DNA of 64,000 nucleotides from Vitellaria paradoxa (Eukaryota > Streptophyta > Magnoliopsida > Ericales > Sapotaceae). The notes beneath the pieces are model-generated. The model saw nothing but the letters and a program-made list of their open reading frames with translations. It was not told the origin of the DNA and did not search any database. Numbering within the stretch: the first letter of the stretch is position 1; each line of letters begins with the position of its first letter. The stretch spans positions 4,157,501 to 4,221,500 of the forward strand of contig CM034233.1 of the NCBI GenBank assembly GCA_019916065.1, read 5' to 3'. The position numbers and the translations under genes were made by a program. Of this stretch, positions 23,588 through 34,699 are shown piece by piece.

Positions 23588-26500
23588 TCACAATGTTTGT
23601 ACATCACTAATGGACAGAAATTGTGTTAGCATCTTTGCTCTGTAAGCTTGTACAGCTTCTTCTGAAAGCATCGGTTCAAGTGGCTCGTCATTTGATATGC
23701 ATTGCATTACGTAGCACACCATTGGCCCACAGTCAACACTGCACACAAGATGTTATAGATTGTAAGAATTTAGTTAGAGGTGTTCAACAATTTGTATGAA
23801 TAAAAAAGGGTGTGGCTTACGTTGTAGATCCTTGTTGTGGGCAATTTGCTGCAGAAACAATTGGGTATTCGAATTCCATGCTGGTATGTTCAATATTTTT
23901 TGTTATTGGATCATTGAGGTATTGGTCTTTAAGTTTCAATTCCACATACTCTTTCTGATACAATATGACAAATGTGGAGACAGTATGAGTTTTAATAAAC
24001 AGCACCGGTACTGTTGTAAATAGTAGAAAAGAGTACCAATGAAATTATGTATAAAATTTACATACAGAATCTTACCACTTTCCTTGCATCCTCAAGATAC
24101 AAATCTTTGGAATTTGCTCTACGTGGTTTCATGGAATTATAATGTGTCCATGTCCACGTGTCTCTATCCAATACCAAAAGGGTCCAATGGTTGGGATCAG
24201 CAGGAATTCTCGTTCCACTTGTATTCAAAGGGAATACAAGTAGTCTGTATGTATCAGATAGTTTCAGCTTTTAATCAATTTGAGTGTCTCGAGCTGCATG
24301 ATGTCTCTCAAATACCACAAATGTCTGCAACAAGAAAAAATACATGTTGTCAAATACCATATGCTTGCGGTACTGTTTCCCCCAAGATGCATGCTCTCGT
24401 AAAAACAGTACCGAATGATTGTAGTATGCCAACAGTAATATGAAAATAAAAAAGAAGTCTCATATCCATCGCATGGCTGACAGTACCATATGGATGACAG
24501 TACCACATGTATGCAGTACTGTTTTTATGTATAAGATGAATGCTATTTGAAAAACAGTACCAAACGATAACAGTATGCAAACAGTACCAGATGAATGCTA
24601 GTTGAAAAACAGTACCAAACGATTATAGTATGCAAACAGTGCCACGTAACTAAAAAAGAAGTCATATCCATGCCATTTGCTGACAGTACCACATGGTCGA
24701 GAGTACCACATATATGCTGTACTATTTCTGAAAACATTTATGCTCTAGAAAAAGAGTACCGAATATATATAGTATGCAAAAAGCACAATTAACCACAGAA
24801 AGAGATCACAAATCTTACCCAACACAAACTGCTGAAGTATAAGCATCTTTTGGGGAAAGTGCTGTTGATTGATTCATGTTGTGTTGATTCTAGATAGCGT
24901 GCATGACAGTCAATTAGCTGGGCAAATATTGTGATTAGTAAATATCAGATTAATTTGTTGAATTTAAGAAATGTCAACATATTTTATTAATTCTGTAGAA
25001 ATATAAGTTAATCATATATGCCTACCATGTTTGATATACTCTCATTTGCTATGAGGTTGTAGATATCTTCAATGGTGATCATGCAGAGTGGTTCATTTGG
25101 TACAGCCCAAACAGTTGCACTGTGTTGTGTGTATACAGTGAGCAGTGAGATGTCAACAAGATCAGCCAAAAAAAAAAAAAAAACAACAACAATATGAGTT
25201 AAGTTTGAAATGTTCATGTTAACAGTACCAGATAAAGGAATGACAGTACCAATTATTGTAAAAAATAGAGAATAGTACCAGATGATAGCAAGTAATTTTT
25301 TTTATAATTGACAAGTAATAAAAAAGAAAGAGTTAAATACTGTCTTACGCTTTCCCCTCATTATCAATAAGTTTTAAGATCCGTTCCTTTTCTATGTCCG
25401 ATAGATGTGTGTTTTGTTGAAAAGTTGAAATAATCTGCTTAAGCGAAGGTTGCTTGGGCTCAGTTTGATGTGTAGACAGTTGTAGAAGATCAATGTCTAT
25501 AACGTCAGATTCTATATCTTTCGTGACAACTGCCGCAGTATCTGCCTTTTATTTTTTGGCAACCTTCTTTTTACCACTGTATGTGAACTCAGGATCTCTT
25601 TTCTTTTGGCGTGTTTTGTCCTTGAGCCTTTTGTACATTGAAGGTGGTTCGTTTGCAGCTGGAGTTTGTTTTTCATTGGTATCCGATTTCTTTGGCCTTC
25701 TAGTTGCTGCATGTTTCTGCGTCACCTGGTGGACGCTAGATTCGACAAGTTCAGACCTTAATAATTCAACAACTGCATTCACATTATCAAGTTCTTCCTT
25801 CAGGTTTGTGTTTTGCAGGTTGAGATTTTCATTGTCAATGAACAACTTTGTCAGAATTTCATCTTTTTCTGCCATTTGCTTTTCCAATTCAGCAATTTTA
25901 TCATCTTTTTCTGCCATTTGCTTCTCCAATTCAGCAATTTTATCATCTTTTTCCTTGACTTGTTGCTCCAGCTCTTCTATTTGTTCACGGTTCAAAATTG
26001 ATAAAACTGAAGCAATTGGATCATTACTTTGCTGAACTGGTACTGTTTCTGCTGATGCAGCCTGTCTTGCCTCTTGTTCTGGTTCCTCTTGTTCTGGTGC
26101 CTCTTGTTCTGGGACTTTTTCTGCTATTTTGTCTGGTAAGGTGCCTTCATCAGATTCTGGTACTGTTTCTGGAAGACTTTCAGCTATGGCAGATGGAACA
26201 GTACCAGATTGATCGAGTTCAGGAGTACAAGACACCTCTTGTTTTCGCTCGCTTTCAGTTGTCTTGTTCAAATGCACTATGTTTGTCTTCAGTTTTTGAA
26301 GAATGTCAGAAATTACTAATTCATCATCACTGGTTTTTTCTGACGCAATGATGTATTCTTCTGTTTCTGTCCTTTCATCATCATAATTATCATCATCATC
26401 ATCATCATCATCATCATTATCATCATTATCATCATGATATTGTTGTTGTCCATACTCCTCCTCGTCATCCTCCTCATCATCATCATCAAGATCAGGTACA

Positions 26501-27924
26501 ATTACCTGATATTTTGTTCATCAATTATATAATTCATTAGTATGTCCATGAATACATTGTTGAATCTAGAATGATTTTATTTATCAGATGCAAACAGTAT
26601 CATGAAACACAAAAAGAGGTGACAAATACAAAATAGCTGACAGTACCACATGGATGACAGTACTAAATGTATGCGGTACTGTTTTTTTAAGGATGCATGC
26701 TCGTTCAAAAACAGTACCGAATGTATATAGCATTCAAACAGTATCATGAAACACAACAAAACAGTACCGCATACATGAAAAAAAGAATAGGTCACAAATT
26801 CAAAGAATAACTGACAGTACCACATGTCTACGATACTGTTTTGTTAAGAATGCATGCTCTTTGAAACACAGTACCTAATGCGCGGATGACAGTACCACAT
26901 GTATGCGGTACTGTTTTTTGTAAAAGATGAAGATGAATCTATTGGAAAAATAGTACCGAATATTCTTAGCATGCAAACATGATTTATTTTATCATAAATA
27001 ATACCTGATTTTTATTCAACTTTTTGAGATTTATTTTTTTCAATGCATTGGACAATGGCTTAAGATCCCAGACTAGACATCTAAGTGTTGCACTCTTCTG
27101 TACTTGTTGGACTAGAGTGGTGTGCTCACAGATCCAGTACTGCATCATTTATAGGGCTGATTAGTTGAATGAAGTTCATAAGACAGTACCAACATATAAT
27201 ATAGAATATGATATGAAAAGGTTACCGGTAACATCATGACACAGCCTGCAACACCTTTGTTCCTAGAATCTGAGCACAAACTGTTCTCCAAGAATTCCAG
27301 TATATGTGCACTCCAATTGTATTGGCGGATTTGATCCAAATTTTCAACCAATGTTGTGTAGTGCCACGACAATGAATGTCCTTTGTTAGGGACAAACAAC
27401 GTTGCCAAACAGAACAGTGTCAAAAGTCTTGCAACATCTTCTCTGCCAATGCGTGTTTGCTCTGCAGCAGCCTGCCGCAAAGTATCAGATATGTTCTGTT
27501 TCTTAATTCGTCGCAACCCAAAGAATCTACGAGAGACGAATTCAGTGCCTGGCCTTGCGATTTTTTTGACACTGTCTATCAGTTGTTCACCATCCTCTAT
27601 TGCAAACATTGTTTGCAACTCTTTCTCTCTGATGCGAAGCTTTATTCCACCTAGGTTGAAAGATTTGGACTGTGGGTCAAATGTTTTGATGATTGCTTCC
27701 ACATCAACATCGCTTTTCCTCGAGTAATCTTTGTTAATTTCACAGTTTAAAATAGTGAGGATGAGCTTCCAAAATAGAGAATGTTTGAGATATACATGGT
27801 GTGCTTTTGTCAAGTTGATGGTTTCAACTTCATTAATGACTGAGATTAGGTTCGAACGGTACTGGATGTTCACCATGTTTGATTTTGTATGAGCGTGATA
27901 GCAATACCTGTATTTTCGTAACAT
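23588..27924 (-). pseudogene. Ulp1/C48 SUMO-protease-like transposon gene, 8 exons, two in-frame stops
   Basis: Exons 27924-27226, 27139-27005, 26505-25349, 25119-25026, 24917-24819, 24324-24076, 23954-23821 and 23738-23588 join in phase with GT/AG sites (905 codons plus stop). In order: a DUF1985-like plant-mobile domain (residues 1-320; TLFCLATLFVPNKGHSLSWH, GCVMMLP|YWICEHT); an Asp/Glu run; PEQE repeats with motif-encoded ETVP; a coiled coil with two KDDKIAELEKQMAE copies; a basic RRPKK...KKVAKK stretch; and a C-terminal Ulp1 domain with H774 (NHWTLLVLD), N791 (HYNSM) where the catalytic Asp usually stands, and C859 (CPQQ...VDCGPMVC). In-frame TAA codons interrupt at 25551-25549 (residue 597) and 24273-24271 (residue 746). 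Family: MULE-borne ULP (KIULP). The start Met is the least certain point. Confidence 0.85.
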
Positions 27925-29100
27925 TTATTTTCTGTTAGAGATAAAATGCAATATCATCTAGATACAGTACCACTTCTATGACAGTACCGCATGTCTGACA
28001 GTACCACACATGCGGTACTGTCTCACAAAATATGCTTGCTTCGCAAAAACAGTACCGAATGATTATATCATGCAAAGAGCACCATTAAACAAAGAAGAGA
28101 ATCACACATACAATGAAATGACCGACAGTACCGCATGTGTGACAGTACCATAGTCTGCGGTACTGTTTTTTTTAGGATGCATGCTCGTTCAAAAACAGTA
28201 CCGCATGACTCTATCATGTAAACATCACATGTAAACACAAAAATAGTTCACATATCAAACGAATGAGAGACAGTACCGCATGTGTGACAGTACCACATGT
28301 CTGCGGTACTGTTTTTTTTTAGGATGCATGCTCGTTCAAAAACAGTACCACGTGACTCTATCATGCAAACATCACATGTAAACACAAAAATGGCTCACAT
28401 ATCAAACGAATAACCGACAGTACCGCATGTGTGACAGTACCACATGTCTGCGGTACTGTTTTTTTTTAGGATGCATGCTCGTTCAAAAACAGTACCACGT
28501 GACTCTATCATGCAAACATCACATTTAAACATAAAAATGGCTCACATATCAAACGAATGAGAGACAGTACCGCATGTGTGACAGTACCACATGTCTGCGG
28601 TACTGTTTTTTTTTAGGATGCATGCTCGTTCAAAAACAGTACCACGTGACTCTATCATGCAAACATCACATGTAAACACAAAAATGGCTCACATATCAAA
28701 CGAATGAGAGACAGTACCGCATGTGTGACAGTACCATAGTCTGCGGTACTGTTTTTTTTTTAGGATGCATGCTCGTTCAAAAACAGTACCGCATGACTCT
28801 ATCATGCAAACATCACATTTAAACACAAAAATGGTTGCAAATATCAAACGAATGACGGACAGTACCGCATGTGTGACAGTACCACATGTATGTGGTCATA
28901 TTTCATATTAGGCTATTGTAAAAATAGCAACGATTATACGTTTTCGGAGAAACTAAATACATAATACAGTACCACAAAACCTGTTATTACAAAGATAATC
29001 GAAAACCCTAAACAGTACCACACAATAAATATTCAAACCCTCGATATGTGTTTTGAAGAAAAACCCTAAAGAGTACCTTTAATCGAATATAGTACCTGTT
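27925..29100. repeat. 147-bp GGTACTG array upstream of the Ulp1-like gene
   Basis: Five to six units with the AGGATGCATGCTCGTT landmark at 28174, 28321, 28468, 28615 and 28762, giving an exact 147-bp period. Each unit carries paired ACAGTACC and GGTACTGT motifs able to form hairpins. The array runs into motif-poor DNA (28900-29100), the likely promoter of the Ulp1-like gene. Confidence 0.9.
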
Positions 29101-29439
29101 GATTGCGAAGCACTGTAATGTGTGGATTTGCTCGGCGAAAAGTTAGGGATCGATTAAGGCTTGATTTGGAAGAAGTTTTGATTAGTTTTCAGATGATTTG
29201 TGAATAAGTTGGAAAGTCGCGGAACGTTTCCGATAAAACAGGGAGGTTTTCAAATAAACTGGTTTTGTGAGTGAAAAGATGCGCGAGGTCTTTTTTGTCT
29301 TTTCGGTGCCCATATGACTTCTTTACAAATAATTTTTAAGGGTATGACTTAAACCCTTAATAGTCTATAAATTATGACCGGCCTCCAAAAACCCCTAAAT
29401 TTTTTAATTGTTATGTTTTTAGCAAGTAAAATATAGGCT

Positions 29440-29768
29440 TCGTTTGGAGCCTCAAAAAAATCCAAAAAAACTCAAAAGCTGACACGGTCTGTGTCGCTAA
29501 CACATCTGTCAAAAAATTTGAAATGTCGTTAGAACGCACCATTTTAGTTTACCAAAATTCAAAAAAAAGTGATCTGACACATGTACAAAAAATACACAAA
29601 ACTTCAAAATTTTTTAAAATCTTCTACTAAAATTTTGACACGTATCACTTTATATACTTTTTAACAATTTTATATCAAATCAAATAAACATTCAACAATC
29701 ATTACACAATAATTTTAAAATAGACTTTTGAAAACTTTTGGATTTGATTGGGACTTCAAACGCACCCA
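29440..29768 (+). mobile_element. GTTTGG-type element (family C/E), about 330 bp
   Basis: It starts GGCTTCGTTTGGAGCCTC and ends GGGACTTCAAACGCACCC. Its insertion splits a direct repeat that otherwise matches 18711-18760. Confidence 0.55.
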
Positions 29769-29769
29769 T

Positions 29770-30817
29770 AATATTTTAGGAAAGTAATCAAGTTCTTAAA
29801 ATTTTATAAAGAAAAAGAGGAGAATCTGAATGAACAAATCTTGGAAGCTTAATACATCCAAACCTTAAACTCAATACATACAAAAAATTTTTGTTCAACT
29901 GATAAAAGCCTAAACGTATTACTTCCGAAATCCAATACGGTGATCAATAATCTTCACACGATTCAGTGGATATTGTAAGAGTCAACAAATTAAGCTCTGT
30001 GAATGTAAAACGGAGAAGAGATCAACGAATTTCGTATTGCACTTCAGATTCAGAATAGGGCACTCAGACTGATACAAATCCGTTCGCCGAAACTTGCGAA
30101 GACGGTGGTCAACTCTGTGTTACCCTTCAGAATTAAGAAGAAAGACCAATCATTGCTTGCAAACCTTTGGATTTAAGAAGCAAACAATCCGAGAGCAACG
30201 ATGATGAGTGAGATCGAAGGCAACGGCTAAGTCTGTCTGTCTGTCAGAGAACAAGAGAGCATTGATTTAATCGAGTGCAACGGGTTTGTATTACAACCCA
30301 ACTAAACCCACTCAATACTAGGGCGTGCTAAAAAACTTTGAAATTTTTTAAAATTTTAAACACATTTTGTATTCTTTATATTTCATGAAACTTTTATAAA
30401 TTTATATATATCTACGTATTCTAACAATTTTTTACGAATTTTAATAATTTTTTTACAAACCCCAGTAATATTTTACAAATCTTAATAATTAATCTACAGT
30501 TTTCAAAAATTTTTCGACGATTTTCAATAAATTCTAAAACAAAACCGTTCCGACGGATCAAAAAATATCATTCAAACAGTTTTTCTTTTTGAAAAGTTGA
30601 CGCAAAAGTCAAAAAATTTGACTATTCATCTCTTAAAAACGTCGTTTAGTAGCTACACGCCAAATGTCGAGAAATTATCTAAATTATATTTTTCATTAAT
30701 TTTTGTTATTTTTTGCCGCTTCAAATGAAATAGATGAGTGATTTCCACAATAAAGAAAACCAGAAAGTAATAATAGTAGGAAAGAAAATGATGATTGAAA
30801 CCTGGCTTTTCACATGT
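29770..30817. other. intergenic, no gene seen
   Basis: AT-rich DNA with a GC-richer part at about 29940-30300 (TCTGTCTGTCTGTC near 30232) and no open frame of note. 30310-30720 has short AT-rich repeats only. Confidence 0.5.
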
Positions 30818-30955
30818 AGGGAGTTTTTAGAGTAATACAAAGTGAGATAAAATGAGATAAATTATGAATTCTTAATTCATGCAGTGAGATAAAAATAAAT
30901 AATTTTTAAAAATTTTTATAATTTTTTTTTTTAGGTTTTAGCAAAGGTAAACTGC
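30818..30955 (-). mobile_element. miniature element, family A
   Basis: It contains AAGTGAGATAAAATGAGATA and TTCATGCAGTGAGATAAAAA, the reverse of the family A core, then poly-AT to TTTTAGCAAAGG. Confidence 0.6.
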
Positions 30956-31264
30956 ATGCATTAACTTGAGGTATCAAATGTGTCAATACAAGATAAATGG
31001 TTATGTATATATTCAGAGTTGGCATTGCCTCAAATACACCTGATTTAATTTCAATAGTTGCAAAATTTACCAACCGAGGCAAATTAGACTACTTTTCCCA
31101 GAAAAGAATGCAGTTAATTTTGTTTCTGAACAGATGATGCTGATAGCACCTGCAATCTACTATTTCCAATACGTGCAGAATAAACTAGTTCTATAAGCAA
31201 CAAAATGGATTCATTCATATGCTGTGCCAAAACACAATGGTATGATCTTATTTCTACCAATCAT

Positions 31265-31400
31265 GGGCTCGTTTGGCACGACATAAAATGCTAAAAAATT
31301 TTAAAAATTATTTATTTTTTATTACACTATACGAATTACAATCTTACAAATTATCCCAAATTATCTTATTTTATCTCTTTTTTGTTACTCTAAAATAACA
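31265..31400 (+). mobile_element. miniature element, family A
   Basis: GGGCTCGTTTGGCACGACAT is followed by the core TATTTTTTATTACACTATAC and TTATCTTATTTTATCTCTTT. It lies just downstream of the receptor-kinase gene. Confidence 0.62.
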
Positions 31401-31592
31401 AGGGTTATTCTTAACGAGCCTCTTCATAAACACAACTGGGTCATTTTCTCTCTTTTTTTCTTCTTTTTTTCTTCCCCCCCCTCCAAAAAAACAATTGAAG
31501 ACCATAAAATGTAGGATCATAAGGCTAACAAGAAGGGTCAAAGTATGTACAATTGGAAGTTCAGTAAACTACAAATGAACCTCCAAATCCAC

Positions 31593-33666
31593 CTAAAAAT
31601 GGGTCCTAGGAGTCAACCATGGTGTGTCATTGATGATAGAAATCTCATCTCCAACAAAATTCAATATCTCTTCAGAGCCCCCAGGATGCACAGATCGAAT
31701 GCTCACCGTTGGTTTCCTTGCAGGCAGAATGGGGAGCGGTGCTTCTCCCTTAATCATCCTCGCAGCTTCCTTCACAGTTGGCCTCTTGTCATGGTTTGGG
31801 TGCACACAAGCAAGCCCAACAACAAGCATTCTCTCCATCTCGACCTTGTTGAACTTCCCTTTCAACTTAGAATCAGCAGCCTCAATTAGTATCCCCTTTC
31901 CCCACAACCCCCAAATTCTATCAGCAAGCACAGCTCCATCATCATCTACAGGTTTCTTCCCCGAAGCCACCTCTAACAACACCACACCAAAGCTATAAAC
32001 ATCAGTTTTCACAGTTGGAACCCCCAAATAAACGTACTCAGGAGCAAGATATCCCATTGTTCCAGCTGGTATGGTAGCTTCTCTAGTCACAGAACTATGT
32101 TCATAAACCTCAGCTAATCCAAAATCTCCAAGTTTGGCGTTGAACTCACAATCAAGCATTATATTGCAAGTCTTCACATCCCTATGAATTATCTGTCTCT
32201 CACATTCTTCATGTAGATACACCAGAGCTGAAGCAACACCAAGAACTATGCTCAGTCTTTTCTCCCAAGTGAGAAAAACACTCAAGGGATTACTGCTTTT
32301 GTGGAGGATATTGTCGAGGCTTCCATTGGACATGTACTCGTAGACCAAGACTAATTCGTTCCTCTCACAGCACCACCCTTGGAGCTGAACCAAGTGCTTG
32401 TGCCTTAAACAACCCACCATTGTAGCAAACTCAGTGGTGAATTGATTGCACAGAGGACCAGTTTGATTAACCCTAGTGAACCTTTTCACTGCCACTGCCC
32501 CCCAAGAGGGGAGGGACCCTTCATAAACAGTTGCTGACCCTCCCTCACCTATGATTCTCCTTTGGTTGAATCCCTTGGTGGCTGATTTTATCTCTGAGAG
32601 TGAGAGTCTTTTGGGTACTTTGTTCCCTTGAAATCTGCAAATTTGGCCTTCACTGGGTCCTCCTCCTCTCCTGCTAAGTCTTCTGCTCCTTATCATACAA
32701 AGAATGATTATGACAACCATTGCAGATACAGAGATGATAAATGCAGCCAAACCCCCCAAGCCAAGAGCTAATTCACCCACTCTTTTGTCCATGGAATGGT
32801 AATCAAATCGACCACTGTGTTCCTCCGATGAATCCTCCGGGGAGCACACAACACAGTCCCCTCCTTCTACAGACCTTATTGAAGAGAGGAGTCTGGAAGT
32901 TTTGAATCTCCACCCTTCAACAAGGTGTGTTGCCGAGCCTCTAGTGTTGGAAGCTGAGAAACCAACGTGCATGAACTCCTTGAATTGCTGCGAAAGATCA
33001 GTCTGAACAACAAGAAGAGGCCTCTGAGGCTTGACCAGTGAGTTATACCCAACCCACACCTTGATCATCTTCTCTAAATCTCTGTACTCAATCCAAGCTG
33101 TCATTTGCCTCCCACCCTTCAAATCGACCCCCATTGAAAGGGCATCAACAGAAACAAAAGACACAATTGTGTTAACATCAATTCCAATGTGGTTGTCGTT
33201 GATGTCCCCGAGAGATGGATCAAAACTCGTATCGAATTCAATAGCAACAAACGAGTCTTGCACATCTTCTGCTGGGAGACCCATGTAGCCATTGTAGAAG
33301 CTGACTGAGTCTGTGTTAGAAGTGATGATGAATGCGAAGCCATCTCCGAATGGGCAGAAAGAGGAAGGGATGATTCTGAAGGAGAACCGGCAAGAGAAGG
33401 AAAGGGTTGTGTTGGTTGAATGATCAAGAAATCGAATTGGGAAGACGTAGAAAGCTCGTCCGACCCCTGAAGAAGAAGATGATGAAGGAGGAGGATAAGG
33501 GTTAGAAGAGAAACAGTCGAGCCCGTGGGTGAGAGTAATGGAGTTGTTTCTGAAATAAGCGTCGCCGAAGAGGGTGACGTTGTTTGCAGGCGAGAAAGGG
33601 GAAGAGTGAGATGGGAAGATGAAGAAAAAGAAGAGAACCCAGAAGAGTTGGATTGAAGAGGAACGC

Positions 33667-33668
<2 letters not shown>
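31593..33668 (-). CDS. LECRKS6: L-type lectin-domain receptor kinase, LecRK-S.6-like
   Basis: An intact single-exon 691-codon frame; I recall Arabidopsis LecRK-S.6 having the same length. Signal peptide about 1-22 (LFWVLFFFFIF). Legume-lectin domain about 25-265 (VAIEFDTSFD, DNHIGIDVN). Cys pair in GGDCVVCSPED. Membrane segment about 299-326, then RSRRLSRR. Kinase about 368-640: glycine loop IIGEGGSATVYEG (third Gly is Ala), VAVKRF lysine about 394, IIHRDVKTCNIMLD about 492-505, DFGLAEVYEH, GTMGYLAPEY. It carries the substitution of C for P in the HRDVKTCN loop that I associate with the S.6 branch. L-type LecRKs are plasma-membrane receptors for extracellular signals in immunity and stress; the ligand is unknown here. 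The ATG directly follows a (TA)n tract. The assignment to S.6 rests on remembered motifs and on its PRAF neighbour. Confidence 0.92.

Positions 33669-33698
<30 letters not shown>
33669..33698 (+). repeat. (TA)n at the LecRK start codon
   Basis: About 14 TA units end within a few bases of the receptor-kinase ATG, so they are part of its 5' leader or core promoter and probably length-variable. Confidence 0.9.
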
Positions 33699-33699
<1 letters not shown>

Positions 33700-34194
33700 T
33701 ATGTATGGAGATTATGATATCTGGGTGGAGGCAAATCTTGAGGAAATGGAGGTTTTACAGAGGTTTCTTGGAATGGAGTTGGAGAGAGTGGCATTGAAGT
33801 GTTTGATCTTTCGTACCAATGAAATGATTGGTTTGATATCGTTTCTGTTTCTTCTACAGCTGGGGGAAAATCTGGGTTTGATAGATTCCAAAACCAAGGA
33901 TTTAGAAATTTTGGAATATGCAGAAGAATCAGAGTGGCAGAGAAGATGAACTGAATCGAAGATTGCAGTTAAGAGCAGTTAGGGCCGGGCCACCACGAAC
34001 ACTGACAGGGTTGGGCCAGACCGGTAGGCAATCAAAGAATCATATTTGTCTTCTTGAGGCTCGACTGTATTGTCGACAGATCAGCATCTAAAGGTAAAAT
34101 GGGCATAGACCGCGCTTACGGGTCCACCAAAATTATAAGTGATTGGTGGTTTGAGGGTTAGAGGGGCTGCTGTGCGCTGCTGAAGGGTTGTTAA

Positions 34195-34690
34195 AAAAAA
34201 AAATTGAACAACTCGAGACGAACCAATCCGATAATTTTGGTTTGGATTGGTCCGGTTTTATATGATTTTTGGTTTGATTTTAGGTTAAAAATTAAAAAAT
34301 TAATATTTTTGTTTCAGTTCTCAGCTTAGTAGCTACTCAACTCTAGCCAACTTGAAATCGAATCGAAAATAACCTAATTTGAATCAACACAAACTAATAT
34401 AATATAAATATATAAATATTATATAATATTTATGTAAGATTTTAAAACTAAATAATATTATTGTATATAAATATTATATATATAATCCTAAAATTTAGAC
34501 TAAATTGACCTCAATCGAAATAGACCCAATCTAACTTCAAATGGCCTAAACCAAAAACCGAATCAAAGCAACCTAATATTTTTTGTTCGATTCAGTTCAG
34601 GTCCAAATTTTAGAAATTAAAAAAAATTGATTCAATTCTGGGTTAAATATCAACATAAATCGAACCGACAAATGCACACCTCTAACTGTA
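34195..34690. repeat. worn hAT/MITE-like repeat
   Basis: TTTGGTTTGGATTGGTCCGG on the left and AACCGAC, AAATGCACACCTCTAAC on the right are typical of degraded plant elements ending in GGTGTGCATT-CGGTT. The boundaries are unclear. Confidence 0.4.
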
Positions 34691-34699
34691 AAGACTGAA

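Larger units (their letters stand above)
18774..29365. mobile_element. large MULE transposon with transposase, Ulp1-like gene and GGTACTG motif arrays
   Basis: The roughly 10.6-kb unit is defined by (a) a full MULE transposase at its left, (b) a convergent Ulp1-protease-type gene, and (c) GGTACTGTTT motifs dense from 19470 to 29100 and nearly absent outside. Both edges carry AAGTCATAC sequences in opposite orientation (about 18795 and 29345). A weak 9-bp flank pair, TATAAATT(T/A), sits at 18765-18773 and 29366-29374. True inverted ends are poor. That fits plant MULEs of the Kaonashi (KI/KIULP) type, known to lack long terminal repeats and to carry ULP genes. The edges are approximate. Confidence 0.7.

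Noticed and set aside
24270..24280. a hidden intron to remove the second in-frame stop of the ULP gene
   Set aside because: The frame is identical on both sides and there is no GT/AG pair with realistic intron length around it; the same holds at 25549.
25493..26035. 180-codon plus-strand open frame rich in Ser/Phe
   Set aside because: It is antisense to the coiled-coil exon of the ULP gene, whose Glu/Lys heptads read as Ser/Phe on the other strand.
26316..26501. Met/Ile-rich open frame
   Set aside because: Off-frame reading of the GAT repeats that encode the Asp run.
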